From GCA-2731375 sp964590195 (lineage in GTDB: Bacteria > Pseudomonadota > Alphaproteobacteria > GCA-2731375), in the NCBI GenBank assembly GCA_964590195.1, contig CAZPWJ010000002.1:1-64000 (forward strand): a stretch of DNA of 64,000 nucleotides. Reading direction: 5' to 3'. Within the stretch, counting starts at the first letter, position 1. Each line of letters starts with the position of its first letter. This document shows, in pieces, positions 36,114-44,324 of this stretch. The notes beneath the pieces were generated by a model, which saw only the letters and a program-made list of their open reading frames with translations, ran no database searches and had not been told where the DNA came from. Both the position numbers and the translations under genes were made by a program.

Positions 36114-36983
36114 ATGGCCGTGGATAGTTTCAAGTATTTGCCGAAGAGCTTCATTCCCATGTTCGAGAATATCGATATTCAGGTCGATGGATCGGTATGG
36201 GCGCCGCTGGAAAAGCCCTTGGCGGAGGCCACGGTTGCGGTGCTGACGTCGGCTGGGGTCTTTCTCAAGGATAGCCAGGAGACCTTCGACCTGGAGCGGG
36301 AACGGCGGGAGCCGACCTGGGGCGATCCCACTTGGCGCGCCATTCCCAGTGATGTGGCGCAAGAGGACATTGATGCGGCCCATCTGCATATCAATACCGA
36401 ACATGTCAAACAGGACCTGGGCGTAGCTCTGCCGTTGCGCGCCCTGGCGGCGTTGCAAGCCGACGGCGTTATCGGCAAATTGGCGGCGGAGAACTATTCG
36501 GTCATGGGCTACCAGCAAAACGGCTGTGAGGACTGGCGCGCAACGACCGGGCCGGAGATCGTCAACCGCCTGCGTCACGAGGCGGTGGACGCCATTATCC
36601 TGGCGCCCGCCTGACCTGACTGTTGTCAGAACGTGCCCGTGCTGGCACGTATCATAGAAGCAGCGGGCATTCCCACGGTGACGGTTACAATGATGCCGGA
36701 CCTGGCCACGAAAACGCGGCTTTCCCGCGTCCTGGGTGTCGAATTTCCCTTTGGTCAGGCCTTTGGCATGATCGGCGATCTGGCCATGCAGCGTGAAGTC
36801 GCGGCGGCGGCGCTGCGATTGTTGGAGACGGCGCAGGAGCCGGAGACGAGGCGGGATCTTGATATCACCTGGCCTATCGATACCAAGACCGCCTACCGCG
36901 ATTGGCAGCCGCCCGAGATCAGCCCCATCGTTGCCGCCAGTCTGGAACAGATCCGCAAGGCACGGCGGGACGCCGCGAAGTAG
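36114..36983 (+). CDS. GrdB-like candidate selenoprotein with in-frame UGA (Sec167)
   Basis: A 289-residue protein of the glycine/sarcosine/betaine/D-proline reductase selenoprotein B-like family. The first half (ATVAVLTSAGVF, then HLHINTEHVKQDLGVALPLR and AENYSVMGYQQNGC) runs to TGA at 36612-36614; the same frame continues with PDCCQNVPVLARIIEAAGIPTV and VEFPFGQAFG, the family's second half. Reading UGA as selenocysteine gives U-P-D-C, a U-x-x-C redox motif where homologues have Sec or Cys. GGGAG lies 8 bases before the ATG. A SECIS-like hairpin follows the UGA. The substrate is unknown. If the cell lacks selenocysteine machinery, this would be a truncated gene. Confidence 0.82.
36615..36650 (+). 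promoter_or_regulatory. Candidate bacterial SECIS element
   Basis: Directly after the UGA come two hairpins: CTGAC/GTCAG at 36616-36629 with loop TGTT, then ACGTGCC/GGCACGT at 36631-36650, a perfect 7-bp stem with loop CGTGCT. The second has a G at loop position 2 and its loop lies about 24 nt after the UGA, within the spacing expected for bacterial SECIS elements that bind SelB. The structure was seen by eye, without an energy calculation. Confidence 0.65.
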
Positions 36984-36995
36984 GCGGGTGCAGCG

Positions 36996-38219
36996 CTACT
37001 CCTGTGTCACGATCATCGATGCATTTTGCCCGCCGAAGCCGAAGGCGTTGACCTGGATGGTTTCGACCTTGGTCTCGTGCGGTTCGTTGATCACGGCGTG
37101 GAATTCGACGATCGGATCAACATCCTTGGTGCCGGCGTTGGGGATGACCGCGTTGGCCTGCATGCTGGCCATGCCGCCGAACAGGCTGAAGACACCAGCG
37201 CCGCCAGCGGTATGACCCAGATGACCCTTGACCGAGGCCACGGGCAAAGGATCGTCGCGGCCCGCGAACAGGCGGTTGATGGCCTTGGCCTCGGCAATAT
37301 CGCCCACGGTTGTCGCCGTGCCATGGGCGAACAAGGCATCGACGTCATCCGCCGCCATGCCCGCATCCGCCAGGGCGTCTTCCATGGCCACTTGTTCCCA
37401 TTTGCCTTCTGGTTCCGGCGAAGATGGATGGTAGGCATCCGCCAGTGAGCCATAGCCCCGGATCCGGCCATGGATTGCCGCGCCCCGGGCCCGGGCCCGG
37501 TCGGCCCGTTCCAGCACCAAGACGCCGGCACCCTCGCCGGGCATCACCCCGGTGCGGTTCACATCGAACGGCATGCAGGCCTTGTAAGGATCGGGCTGCT
37601 GGGAGAACATGCCGTACTTGCCCATGGAGAATATCTGCAGCTTGCTGCGGCCGCTGTCCGAGGCGCCGGTGATGGCCACATCGACGATGCCGGCTTCGAT
37701 CATGCGGGCGGCGGTACCGATGGCGTCATGGGCCGAGGCGCAGGCGGTCGAAAGGGTTAGCATCGGGCCGTGCAGGTCCCAGCGCAGGGCGATATGGGCC
37801 GCCGCCATGTTGTTCCACGCTTGCAGCTGCAATTTGCGCGAGACGCCGTCGGGGCCTTCGGTATCCAGGCCATGTTGGGCGGCGGCAACGGATTCACAGC
37901 CACCCAGGGCCGAGCCCATGATCACGGCGGTTCGGCGCGGGTCCAGATCGGTCAGACCGGAATCCTCCACCGCCTGTACCGCCGCCGCGACGGCATACCA
38001 GGTAAAGGGGTCGCTGCCCGTGATGACGCGTTGGTCCATCCATTGCTCAGGCTCGAAATCATTGATCAGCGAGACCCAGGCATAATCCAGTCCATCGTCA
38101 CCGGCCCAGGGCGCCGCCTGCACGGCGACATGGCCGTCGTGAAAGTTGCGGTTGACCTCGTCAAAGTTTGAGCCGATGGACGAAATGACGCCCATCCCGG
38201 TTATGGCCACGTTTTCCAT
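36996..38219 (-). CDS. Beta-ketoacyl-ACP synthase (FabB/FabF type)
   Basis: A 407-residue condensing enzyme. The active-site cysteine lies in LSTACASAHDAIGTAA, and the two histidines in FAHGTATTVGD and KGHLGHTAGGAG. The C-terminal NAFGFGGQNASMIV is typical. Its overall spacing is closest to KAS I/II proteins of fatty-acid synthesis or to a solo ketosynthase of secondary lipid metabolism. No acyl carrier protein is next to it. It converges on the candidate selenoprotein gene, 12 bp away. Confidence 0.93.
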   Translation of the reverse strand: MENVAITGMGVISSIGSNFDEVNRNFHDGHVAVQAAPWAGDDGLDYAWVSLINDFEPEQWMDQRVITGSDPFTWYAVAAAVQAVEDSGLTDLDPRRTAVIMGSALGGCESVAAAQHGLDTEGPDGVSRKLQLQAWNNMAAAHIALRWDLHGPMLTLSTACASAHDAIGTAARMIEAGIVDVAITGASDSGRSKLQIFSMGKYGMFSQQPDPYKACMPFDVNRTGVMPGEGAGVLVLERADRARARGAAIHGRIRGYGSLADAYHPSSPEPEGKWEQVAMEDALADAGMAADDVDALFAHGTATTVGDIAEAKAINRLFAGRDDPLPVASVKGHLGHTAGGAGVFSLFGGMASMQANAVIPNAGTKDVDPIVEFHAVINEPHETKVETIQVNAFGFGGQNASMIVTQE

Positions 38220-38383
38220 TGGGTTTCCTCACTGAATTTACTATTTGCAAAGCGCCATGGTGATTATGCCCAATCAAAGAGGCTGTTGTCATGGATTTCC
38301 GACCCATACGTGCTGGACCCTGGCCGGCGGCTGCCATAGGCTGGCGGCAATATCAGCAACATGAAAATCCGGGAGACAGGGCG

Positions 38384-39436
38384 ATGAAGGCATATCAGAT
38401 CGTGAAATGGGGCGAGCCATTGGAAGAACGCGAGGTGCCGACACCGGAACCGCAAGGCACGGAAGTCCTGGTGCGGGTGACTGCCTCGGGTATCTGCCAC
38501 AGTGATATCCATATCTGGGATGGTTATTTTGACATGGGCGGCGACAACAAGCTGTCCCTGGAAGACCGTGGCCTGCAATTGCCCTTTACCATGGGCCATG
38601 AAACCCTGGGCGAGGTGGTGGCCCTGGGACCGGATGCGGAGGGCGTCGAAATTGGCGACAAGCGCATTGTCTTTCCCTGGATCGGTTGCGGCGAATGCGA
38701 TGTCTGTCAGCGCGGCGAGGATCTGCTCTGTTTGGCGCCGCGCACCGTGGGTACGCGTTATGCCGGCGGCTATGCGGAATATTGCATCGCCCCGCACGCG
38801 AAATATCTGGTGCCGTTCGCGGACGTTGATGAACCCTATGCCGCGACCTGCGCCTGTTCCGGCGTTACCGCCTACAGCGCCCTGAAGAAACTCAATCATC
38901 TGCGTTCCGATCAACATATGATGATCGTCGGTGCCGGCGGCGTCGGTCTGGCCGGTATTGGCATGGCCAAGGCGGTGGTCGATGCCAAGCTGGTGGTGGC
39001 GGATATCGACCCGGCGAAACGTGCCGCCGCCCTGGCCGCCGGCGCCGATATCGTGATCGATAACGGCGATGAAGGCGCCGTTGCTTCGTTGCTGGAGAAA
39101 ACCGGCGGTGGTGTGCACGGGGTGATCGATTTCGTCGGCGCGCCCGCGTCTACCGGCTTTGCCATGCAGGCGGCGGCGCGGGAAGCCAAGATCGTCGTCG
39201 TCGGCCTGTTCGGCGGTGCCATGCCCGTGCCCCTGGCCAGTCTGCCGCTACGGATGATGAGTCTGGTCGGCAGCTATGTGGGAACCCTGGACGAGATGCA
39301 TGAACTAATGGCCCTGGTGCAGGCCGGCAAGGTGAAGCCGGTGCCAGTGACCCCGCGCCCCCTGCGCGAGGCGGGCCAGGCCATCGCCGATCTGCGCGAC
39401 GGCAAAGCAGTAGGACGCTACGTTCTGGTCAACTAG
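38384..39436 (+). CDS. Zinc-dependent alcohol dehydrogenase
   Basis: A 350-residue medium-chain dehydrogenase. Catalytic zinc ligands are C38 (SGICHSD) and H72/E73 in GHETLGEV. The structural zinc is held by C102, C105, C108 and C116. The Rossmann motif MIVGAGGVGLAGIGMA binds NAD(P). The start is the ATG after GGGAG at 38384; an in-frame ATG at 38291 is unlikely. The substrate alcohol is unknown. Its 3' end overlaps that of dusA by 8 bp. Confidence 0.92.
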   Translation: MKAYQIVKWGEPLEEREVPTPEPQGTEVLVRVTASGICHSDIHIWDGYFDMGGDNKLSLEDRGLQLPFTMGHETLGEVVALGPDAEGVEIGDKRIVFPWIGCGECDVCQRGEDLLCLAPRTVGTRYAGGYAEYCIAPHAKYLVPFADVDEPYAATCACSGVTAYSALKKLNHLRSDQHMMIVGAGGVGLAGIGMAKAVVDAKLVVADIDPAKRAAALAAGADIVIDNGDEGAVASLLEKTGGGVHGVIDFVGAPASTGFAMQAAAREAKIVVVGLFGGAMPVPLASLPLRMMSLVGSYVGTLDEMHELMALVQAGKVKPVPVTPRPLREAGQAIADLRDGKAVGRYVLVN

Positions 39437-40427
39437 CGTTGGCGAGTTCGCCTTGCGGCATTTGCGCCACGGCGGCCTGCAGTAGGCTGCCGTCGGCCTC
39501 GGGCTTGTAGCTGCGCTCGGAAATATACCGGCGCCAGGCCTTGGCGCCAGGCTGGCCATGGTATAGCCCCAGCATGTGCCGGGCGATGGCGTGCAGGCGG
39601 ACGCCCTGGGCCATTTGCACCTCGATATAGGGCAGCATGGCGGCGACCAGATCGGCGCGGCTTGCCACGGCGGCGGTCTCGGCGAACAGTTCCCGGTCTA
39701 CCTGGGCCATCATATAGGGTGATTGATAGGCCGCGCGCCCAAGCATGACGCCGTCCACGCGATCCAGATGGTGTTCGCATTGCTCCAGACTGTCGATGCC
39801 GCCGTTGATGATGATCTCCAGCTCCGGATAATCCGCTTTCAGGCGATAAACCCGGTCGTAATCCAGCGGCGGTATCTCGCGGTTCTGCTTCGGGCTCAGG
39901 CCCGTCAGAACGGCTTTGCGGGCATGCACGATGAAGCTGGCGCAGCCTGCCGCCGCCGCCGTTTCGACGAACTGCCGCAGAAAATCGTAACTATCCTGAT
40001 CGTCGATGCCGATCCGGGATTTCACCGTGATCGGCAGATCCGTGGCCGCGGCCATGGCCTTGACGCAGGCCGCGACCAAATCGGGTTCCGCCATCAGGCA
40101 GGCGCCGAAGCGGCCCGATTGTACCCGGTCACTGGGACAGCCGACGTTGATGTTGATCTCGTCATAGCCAAACCTTTGACCGATCTCCGCCGCCATTGCC
40201 ATGCGTTCCGGGTCCGAGCCGCCCAGTTGCAGGGCAACGGGATGTTCGGCGGGGGAGAAGCCCAGCAAGCGTTCGCGGTCGCCATGGATGACCGCCTCCG
40301 CCGTGACCATTTCCGTATACAGCAGGGCCCGGCGGCTGATCTGGCGCAGAAAATAGCGCTCGTGCCGATCGGTATATTCCATCATCGGCGCCACGCAAAA
40401 GCGCCGCTCTATCGGGCGCCCAGGCAT
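39429..40427 (-). CDS. dusA: tRNA-dihydrouridine(20/20a) synthase DusA
   Basis: FMN enzyme that reduces uridines 20 and 20a in the tRNA D-loop, 332 residues. The family start RRFCVAPMMEYTDRHERYFL, the active cysteine in INVGCPSDRVQSGRFGACLM and FIVHARKAVLTGLSPKQNRE are diagnostic for the DusA subgroup. The start overlaps the stop of the upstream hydrolase by 1 bp (TAATG), so translation is probably coupled. Confidence 0.97.
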   Translation of the reverse strand: MPGRPIERRFCVAPMMEYTDRHERYFLRQISRRALLYTEMVTAEAVIHGDRERLLGFSPAEHPVALQLGGSDPERMAMAAEIGQRFGYDEININVGCPSDRVQSGRFGACLMAEPDLVAACVKAMAAATDLPITVKSRIGIDDQDSYDFLRQFVETAAAAGCASFIVHARKAVLTGLSPKQNREIPPLDYDRVYRLKADYPELEIIINGGIDSLEQCEHHLDRVDGVMLGRAAYQSPYMMAQVDRELFAETAAVASRADLVAAMLPYIEVQMAQGVRLHAIARHMLGLYHGQPGAKAWRRYISERSYKPEADGSLLQAAVAQMPQGELANAS

Positions 40428-41371
40428 TAAGCGTCGAATGCCGATTTCAAGGCATTGGCCGCATGCTCAAGGGCCTCGAGGGCTACATCTACCTTGCCGC
40501 CCATGCGGGCGAAGCCGTGTACCATGCCGGCATAGCATTTGTATTCCACCGCCACGCCCGCTTTTGCCAAGGTCTCGGCATAAATCCGCCCCTCGTCGCG
40601 AAGGGGATCGAATTCGGCGGTCTGGATCCAGGCGCGGGGCAGATCAATGTGATATTTCGCCAACTGCGGCGAGGCGCGGGGATCGTCGCGGGCGGCGCGG
40701 TCGGGCAGGTACATATCCGCGAAGGCCTCCACCGACTTCCGGGTCAATAGATAGCCGTCGCCATTTTCCTCCATCGATGCGGTCTGGGCGGTGAAATCCA
40801 CCGCCGGGTAGATCAGCAACTGCAGGCTCAGGGAGATTTTCCTGTCGCTGTCGCGCAGGGCCAAGGCGGTGGATGCCGCCAGGTTGCCTCCCGCCGAGTC
40901 ACCCGCCACGGCTATGCGGGCGGGATCGCCGCCGAATGTTTCGGCGTTTTCGGCGACCCAGCGGGTCGCGGCGATGCAATCATTCAGGCCGGCGGGGAAT
41001 TTGTGCTCAGGTGCAAGCCGATAATCCACCGAGACAACGATACAGCCGGCGCCGTGGGCCAGATAGCGGCAGATGTGATCGTGGCTGTCCAGCGAGCCAA
41101 TGACCCAGCCGCCGCCGTGGAAGAACATGGCCACGCCCATGGCCGGCAAGACAGATACCGGGGTGTAGATGCGGATCGGTATTTCATTTCCATCGGGGCC
41201 GGGAATGGTTCGGTCTTCCACCGATTGCAGGTCGCCGGTGGCATGGCGATAGACTTCGGTCGCGGCTTCGTAGGCTTCACGGGACAGCCGATGGTCGTCC
41301 TGTTCCAACGGCGAGCCGCCCGCCGCGGCGGCGGCCTCGACGATGGCCGCGCATTGTGGATCCAGATTCAT
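40427..41371 (-). CDS. Alpha/beta hydrolase, hormone-sensitive-lipase family
   Basis: A 314-residue esterase/lipase. The oxyanion motif HGGGW is at residues 85-89, and the nucleophile S159 in GDSAGG marks family IV (HSL). The aspartate and histidine are in the usual C-terminal region (QTAEFDPLRDEG; GMVHGF). It overlaps the membrane cyclase by 4 bp upstream and dusA by 1 bp downstream, a three-gene translationally coupled run. The substrate is unknown. Confidence 0.93.
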   Translation of the reverse strand: MNLDPQCAAIVEAAAAAGGSPLEQDDHRLSREAYEAATEVYRHATGDLQSVEDRTIPGPDGNEIPIRIYTPVSVLPAMGVAMFFHGGGWVIGSLDSHDHICRYLAHGAGCIVVSVDYRLAPEHKFPAGLNDCIAATRWVAENAETFGGDPARIAVAGDSAGGNLAASTALALRDSDRKISLSLQLLIYPAVDFTAQTASMEENGDGYLLTRKSVEAFADMYLPDRAARDDPRASPQLAKYHIDLPRAWIQTAEFDPLRDEGRIYAETLAKAGVAVEYKCYAGMVHGFARMGGKVDVALEALEHAANALKSAFDA

Positions 41372-42702
41372 GGCCTATCCTCTTCAACTGCCTTCGGGGC
41401 ATTGCCGCCAAGCAGATACCAGGTCGACATTTCTCCCCTACCCTTAACCTCGATTTTGCCCCTCGGGTCAAGTTGATAGCTGGCGTCAAGCCGCTGCCGC
41501 ATGTCATCCGAGACCTGAATACGGTCCGGCTCGCCCAGGCTCTGCATGCGCGAGGCGATGTTGACCGTATCGCCCCACAAATCATACATGAAGCGGCGCT
41601 GGCCGATAACGCCCGCCGTTAAACCGCCAACATGGATGCCGATGCGTATGCGCACCGGCTGGCCGTCGGGATCATTGACCTGGGCCGCCGCATCCTGCAT
41701 GGCCAATGCCAGATCCGCCATGGCGGGCGCATGGGCGCCGCTGTCGCCAGAAACGCCGCCCGCGACCATGTAGGAATCGCCGATGGTCTTGATTTTCTCC
41801 AAACCATGCCGCGCGGTTATCTCGTCAAAGGCGGCGAACAGCCGGTTCAGCAGATCAAGAATCTGATCGGGGCGGCTGCGCGCGGCCATGGCGGTGAAGC
41901 CGACGATGTCGGCAAACAGAACCGTGACGTCGCTATGTTCATCCACCACGGTCTCGCCTCGCTGCAAACGCTCCGCCACAGCCGCCGGTAGGATGGAGGT
42001 CAGCAGATCGTGGTAGCGGGCCCGCTGCTCGTTTAAACGCCGGGCATTCAAATGGTCCAGGCGCCGAAAACGCTCTGCCCGGTACAGGGCGGCAATGCCA
42101 ACAACATTGGCCGCCACCAGTTGCGCCGCCAGCATGCCGATGTATTTGGCATCCACGACATCGGCGAAAGACGTTAGGACCAGATAAACCACGCTGGCGG
42201 TGGTGACCGTACCGACACAATAGTCAAAAATCAGAGGGACAATCAGATAACTGGCCAGGACCAGCAGCATAAAGCCGGAAAGGTAGAGCACTGGCACGTC
42301 CACCATCACATTGGTCAATGCCATTGCCAAGGTCATGAAATGGACCGCCAGCGACATCAGTAGAGGCCAGCGGGTCTGGAAAAAAGGCGCGTAGGTCAAA
42401 GCCAACAATGCCAGCAGCGACAGGGTCAGAATGGTGGTGCGCCAGATAACGAAGGTCATGCCGGCGGCCGGCAGGGTCCATGGATCCAAGGCCGCGAAGG
42501 CTAGTTCTATGCCCAGGGCCAGCAACAGCACGAAGCGGGCCTGACCAAGATTTCGGGCGCGTTCAGTGGCGCGGAAATCCCGCTCCAGATCATTGTCCAC
42601 AAAGACCAAGCGGCGGTCCATGCGTCCCCAATCGTCCTCTTCGATTGCTTGCTGAACCGAAACACCTGGCGCTTCGGCGGACAAAGCCTCGCTGATTGTC
42701 AT
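41368..42702 (-). CDS. Membrane adenylate/guanylate cyclase (class III)
   Basis: A 444-residue protein with about six transmembrane helices at residues 50-210 and a C-terminal class III cyclase domain: VLFADIVGFTAMA binds metal, then IKTIGDSYMVAGG and the dimer-interface RIGIHVGGLTAGVIGQRRFMYD. It would make cAMP or cGMP at the membrane; the absence of a clear substrate-specifying pair was not resolved. The N-terminal membrane part may sense an unidentified signal. The stop overlaps the hydrolase start. Confidence 0.9.
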   Translation of the reverse strand: MTISEALSAEAPGVSVQQAIEEDDWGRMDRRLVFVDNDLERDFRATERARNLGQARFVLLLALGIELAFAALDPWTLPAAGMTFVIWRTTILTLSLLALLALTYAPFFQTRWPLLMSLAVHFMTLAMALTNVMVDVPVLYLSGFMLLVLASYLIVPLIFDYCVGTVTTASVVYLVLTSFADVVDAKYIGMLAAQLVAANVVGIAALYRAERFRRLDHLNARRLNEQRARYHDLLTSILPAAVAERLQRGETVVDEHSDVTVLFADIVGFTAMAARSRPDQILDLLNRLFAAFDEITARHGLEKIKTIGDSYMVAGGVSGDSGAHAPAMADLALAMQDAAAQVNDPDGQPVRIRIGIHVGGLTAGVIGQRRFMYDLWGDTVNIASRMQSLGEPDRIQVSDDMRQRLDASYQLDPRGKIEVKGRGEMSTWYLLGGNAPKAVEEDRP

Positions 42703-42794
42703 TCTACCCTAGCTCCCCTGGCTCTTTCTCCTAAGTGGGTATCGTTCGCCCTGCTTTCCAGTATGCTCTTGAACCGACGCGCAACCGTTCATAA

Positions 42795-44318
42795 ATGATA
42801 CCGAATATGGATGGTGACCAACAATATTGCATAACCGTCGAGACGGCTAAGCGGCCCGCCCGCGCGCTGCATGGCGGCGTGGTTCTGGCGGATAGCGCAG
42901 CACCGATGTTGATGCATGAAACCGGTCTGACATCCTACCTGTATTTTCCCCGGAAAGATGTAACCGAAGCCGTGCTGCAACCTTCAACACGGCGCACTTT
43001 CTGTCCCTTTAAAGGCACCGCCAGCTATTGGCATCTGGCTTTGCCCGACGGTCTGATCGAGAACGCTGCCTTTAGCTATGAAGCACCGTTTACCGAGGCC
43101 GCGGAGGTGGCCGGGCACATCGCCTTTTTTGACAGTGTTTTGGATCAACCTCTCAGTCACGACGCAGCCAGCGTTGGCGTCTCGGGTCCGTTGGTGGACT
43201 GGCTGTTGCAGGACGCCTGGATGTGCAAGACCCCAGCGGAGCTGACGGAACAATTCGCCCAACGCATGCTGGCCATGGGCGTGCCATTGTGGCGTCTGGG
43301 CGTAGGCATTTGGACCCTGCATCCGCAATTGGCGGGCCGGCACTACAATTGGATGCGTGACCGCGGCGGCGTCGAGGAAGGCGGCACGCCCCACGGCATG
43401 TTGAACGAGCCAGCCTATCTGGAAAGTCCGGTGCGTCACGTCAGCGAAGGCCTGGGCGGTGTGCGCCAGCGCCTCGACCAGCCAGGCGAGACCGAGTTTC
43501 GTTTCCCCATGATGGAGGAACTGCGTGCCCAGGGCGCCACTGATTACGTGGCCATGCCGCTGCCGTTTTCCGATGGTCAGATCAATACCCTGACACTGAC
43601 TTCGGACGATCCGGCGGGTTTTTCCACCGCCGATCTGGGCGCCATATTTCAATGCGTCTTCGGACTTAGCCGCTTCTACGAAACCCTGACCGAGCGGCAG
43701 AATACCCGGACCCTGTTGACCACGTACCTGGGCCAGCGATCGGGCACCCGGGTTCTGAACGGCGAGACCCAGCGCGGCGCGGGCGAAGAGATTCGCGCTG
43801 CTATTCTGTTCTGTGATCTGCGCAATTCAACACAGCTGGCGGCATCCCTGCCGCGTGCCGCCTATCTGGACCTGCTGAATGATTTCTTTGAAACCGTGTC
43901 CGAGCCGATCCTGTCGCGCTGGGGCGAGGTCCTGAAATTCATCGGTGACGGTGTTCTGGCGATTTTCCCGGTCGACAAAGACCCCGCCGCCGCCTGTGCC
44001 CTGGCGCGGCAGGCGGCTGACGAGATCGTCGCCCGTTTGGCCGAAACCGAGCAGCCGCCGCTACGCTGTGCCATCGGTGTGCATCTGGGCGAGGTCACGT
44101 TCGGCAACGTCGGCGCGGCGGAACGGCTGGATTTCACGGTCATCGGCAGCGCCGCCAACCTGGCCGCGCGGCTTTCGGAACAATGCAAGGTGCTGGACCA
44201 ATCCCTGCTGTTTTCCGGCACTATTCAACAGCACCTGCCGGACGGCATGGTTGCCCTGGGCCGGCATGACTTGCGCAACATCTCGGAGACGACAGAGGTC
44301 TATACCTCCGCCGAATAA
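42795..44318 (+). CDS. DUF427-adenylate cyclase fusion protein
   Basis: A 507-residue protein with an unusual layout. Residues about 10-115 are a DUF427 domain (TAKRPARALHGGVVLADS, then FCPFKGTASYWHL and AFSYEAPF). A middle region with HPQLAGRHYNWMRDRGG resembles the signalling part of rhizobial-type cyclases. The C-terminal class III cyclase domain carries ILFCDLRNSTQLA, VLKFIGDGVLAIF and GVHLGEVTFGNVGAAERLD. The gene is divergent from the membrane cyclase with a 92-bp gap, so the two may share regulation. The effect of the DUF427 part is unknown. Confidence 0.85.
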   Translation: MIPNMDGDQQYCITVETAKRPARALHGGVVLADSAAPMLMHETGLTSYLYFPRKDVTEAVLQPSTRRTFCPFKGTASYWHLALPDGLIENAAFSYEAPFTEAAEVAGHIAFFDSVLDQPLSHDAASVGVSGPLVDWLLQDAWMCKTPAELTEQFAQRMLAMGVPLWRLGVGIWTLHPQLAGRHYNWMRDRGGVEEGGTPHGMLNEPAYLESPVRHVSEGLGGVRQRLDQPGETEFRFPMMEELRAQGATDYVAMPLPFSDGQINTLTLTSDDPAGFSTADLGAIFQCVFGLSRFYETLTERQNTRTLLTTYLGQRSGTRVLNGETQRGAGEEIRAAILFCDLRNSTQLAASLPRAAYLDLLNDFFETVSEPILSRWGEVLKFIGDGVLAIFPVDKDPAAACALARQAADEIVARLAETEQPPLRCAIGVHLGEVTFGNVGAAERLDFTVIGSAANLAARLSEQCKVLDQSLLFSGTIQQHLPDGMVALGRHDLRNISETTEVYTSAE

Positions 44319-44324
44319 CTGCCT

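Noticed and set aside
36093..36983. The GrdB-like gene as a pseudogene split by a nonsense mutation
   Set aside because: Both halves keep family motifs, the frame is unbroken and codon 167 sits exactly at the U-x-x-C redox site with a SECIS-like hairpin. A random stop would be unlikely there. Kept as candidate selenoprotein; the pseudogene reading remains the fallback if selenocysteine machinery is absent.
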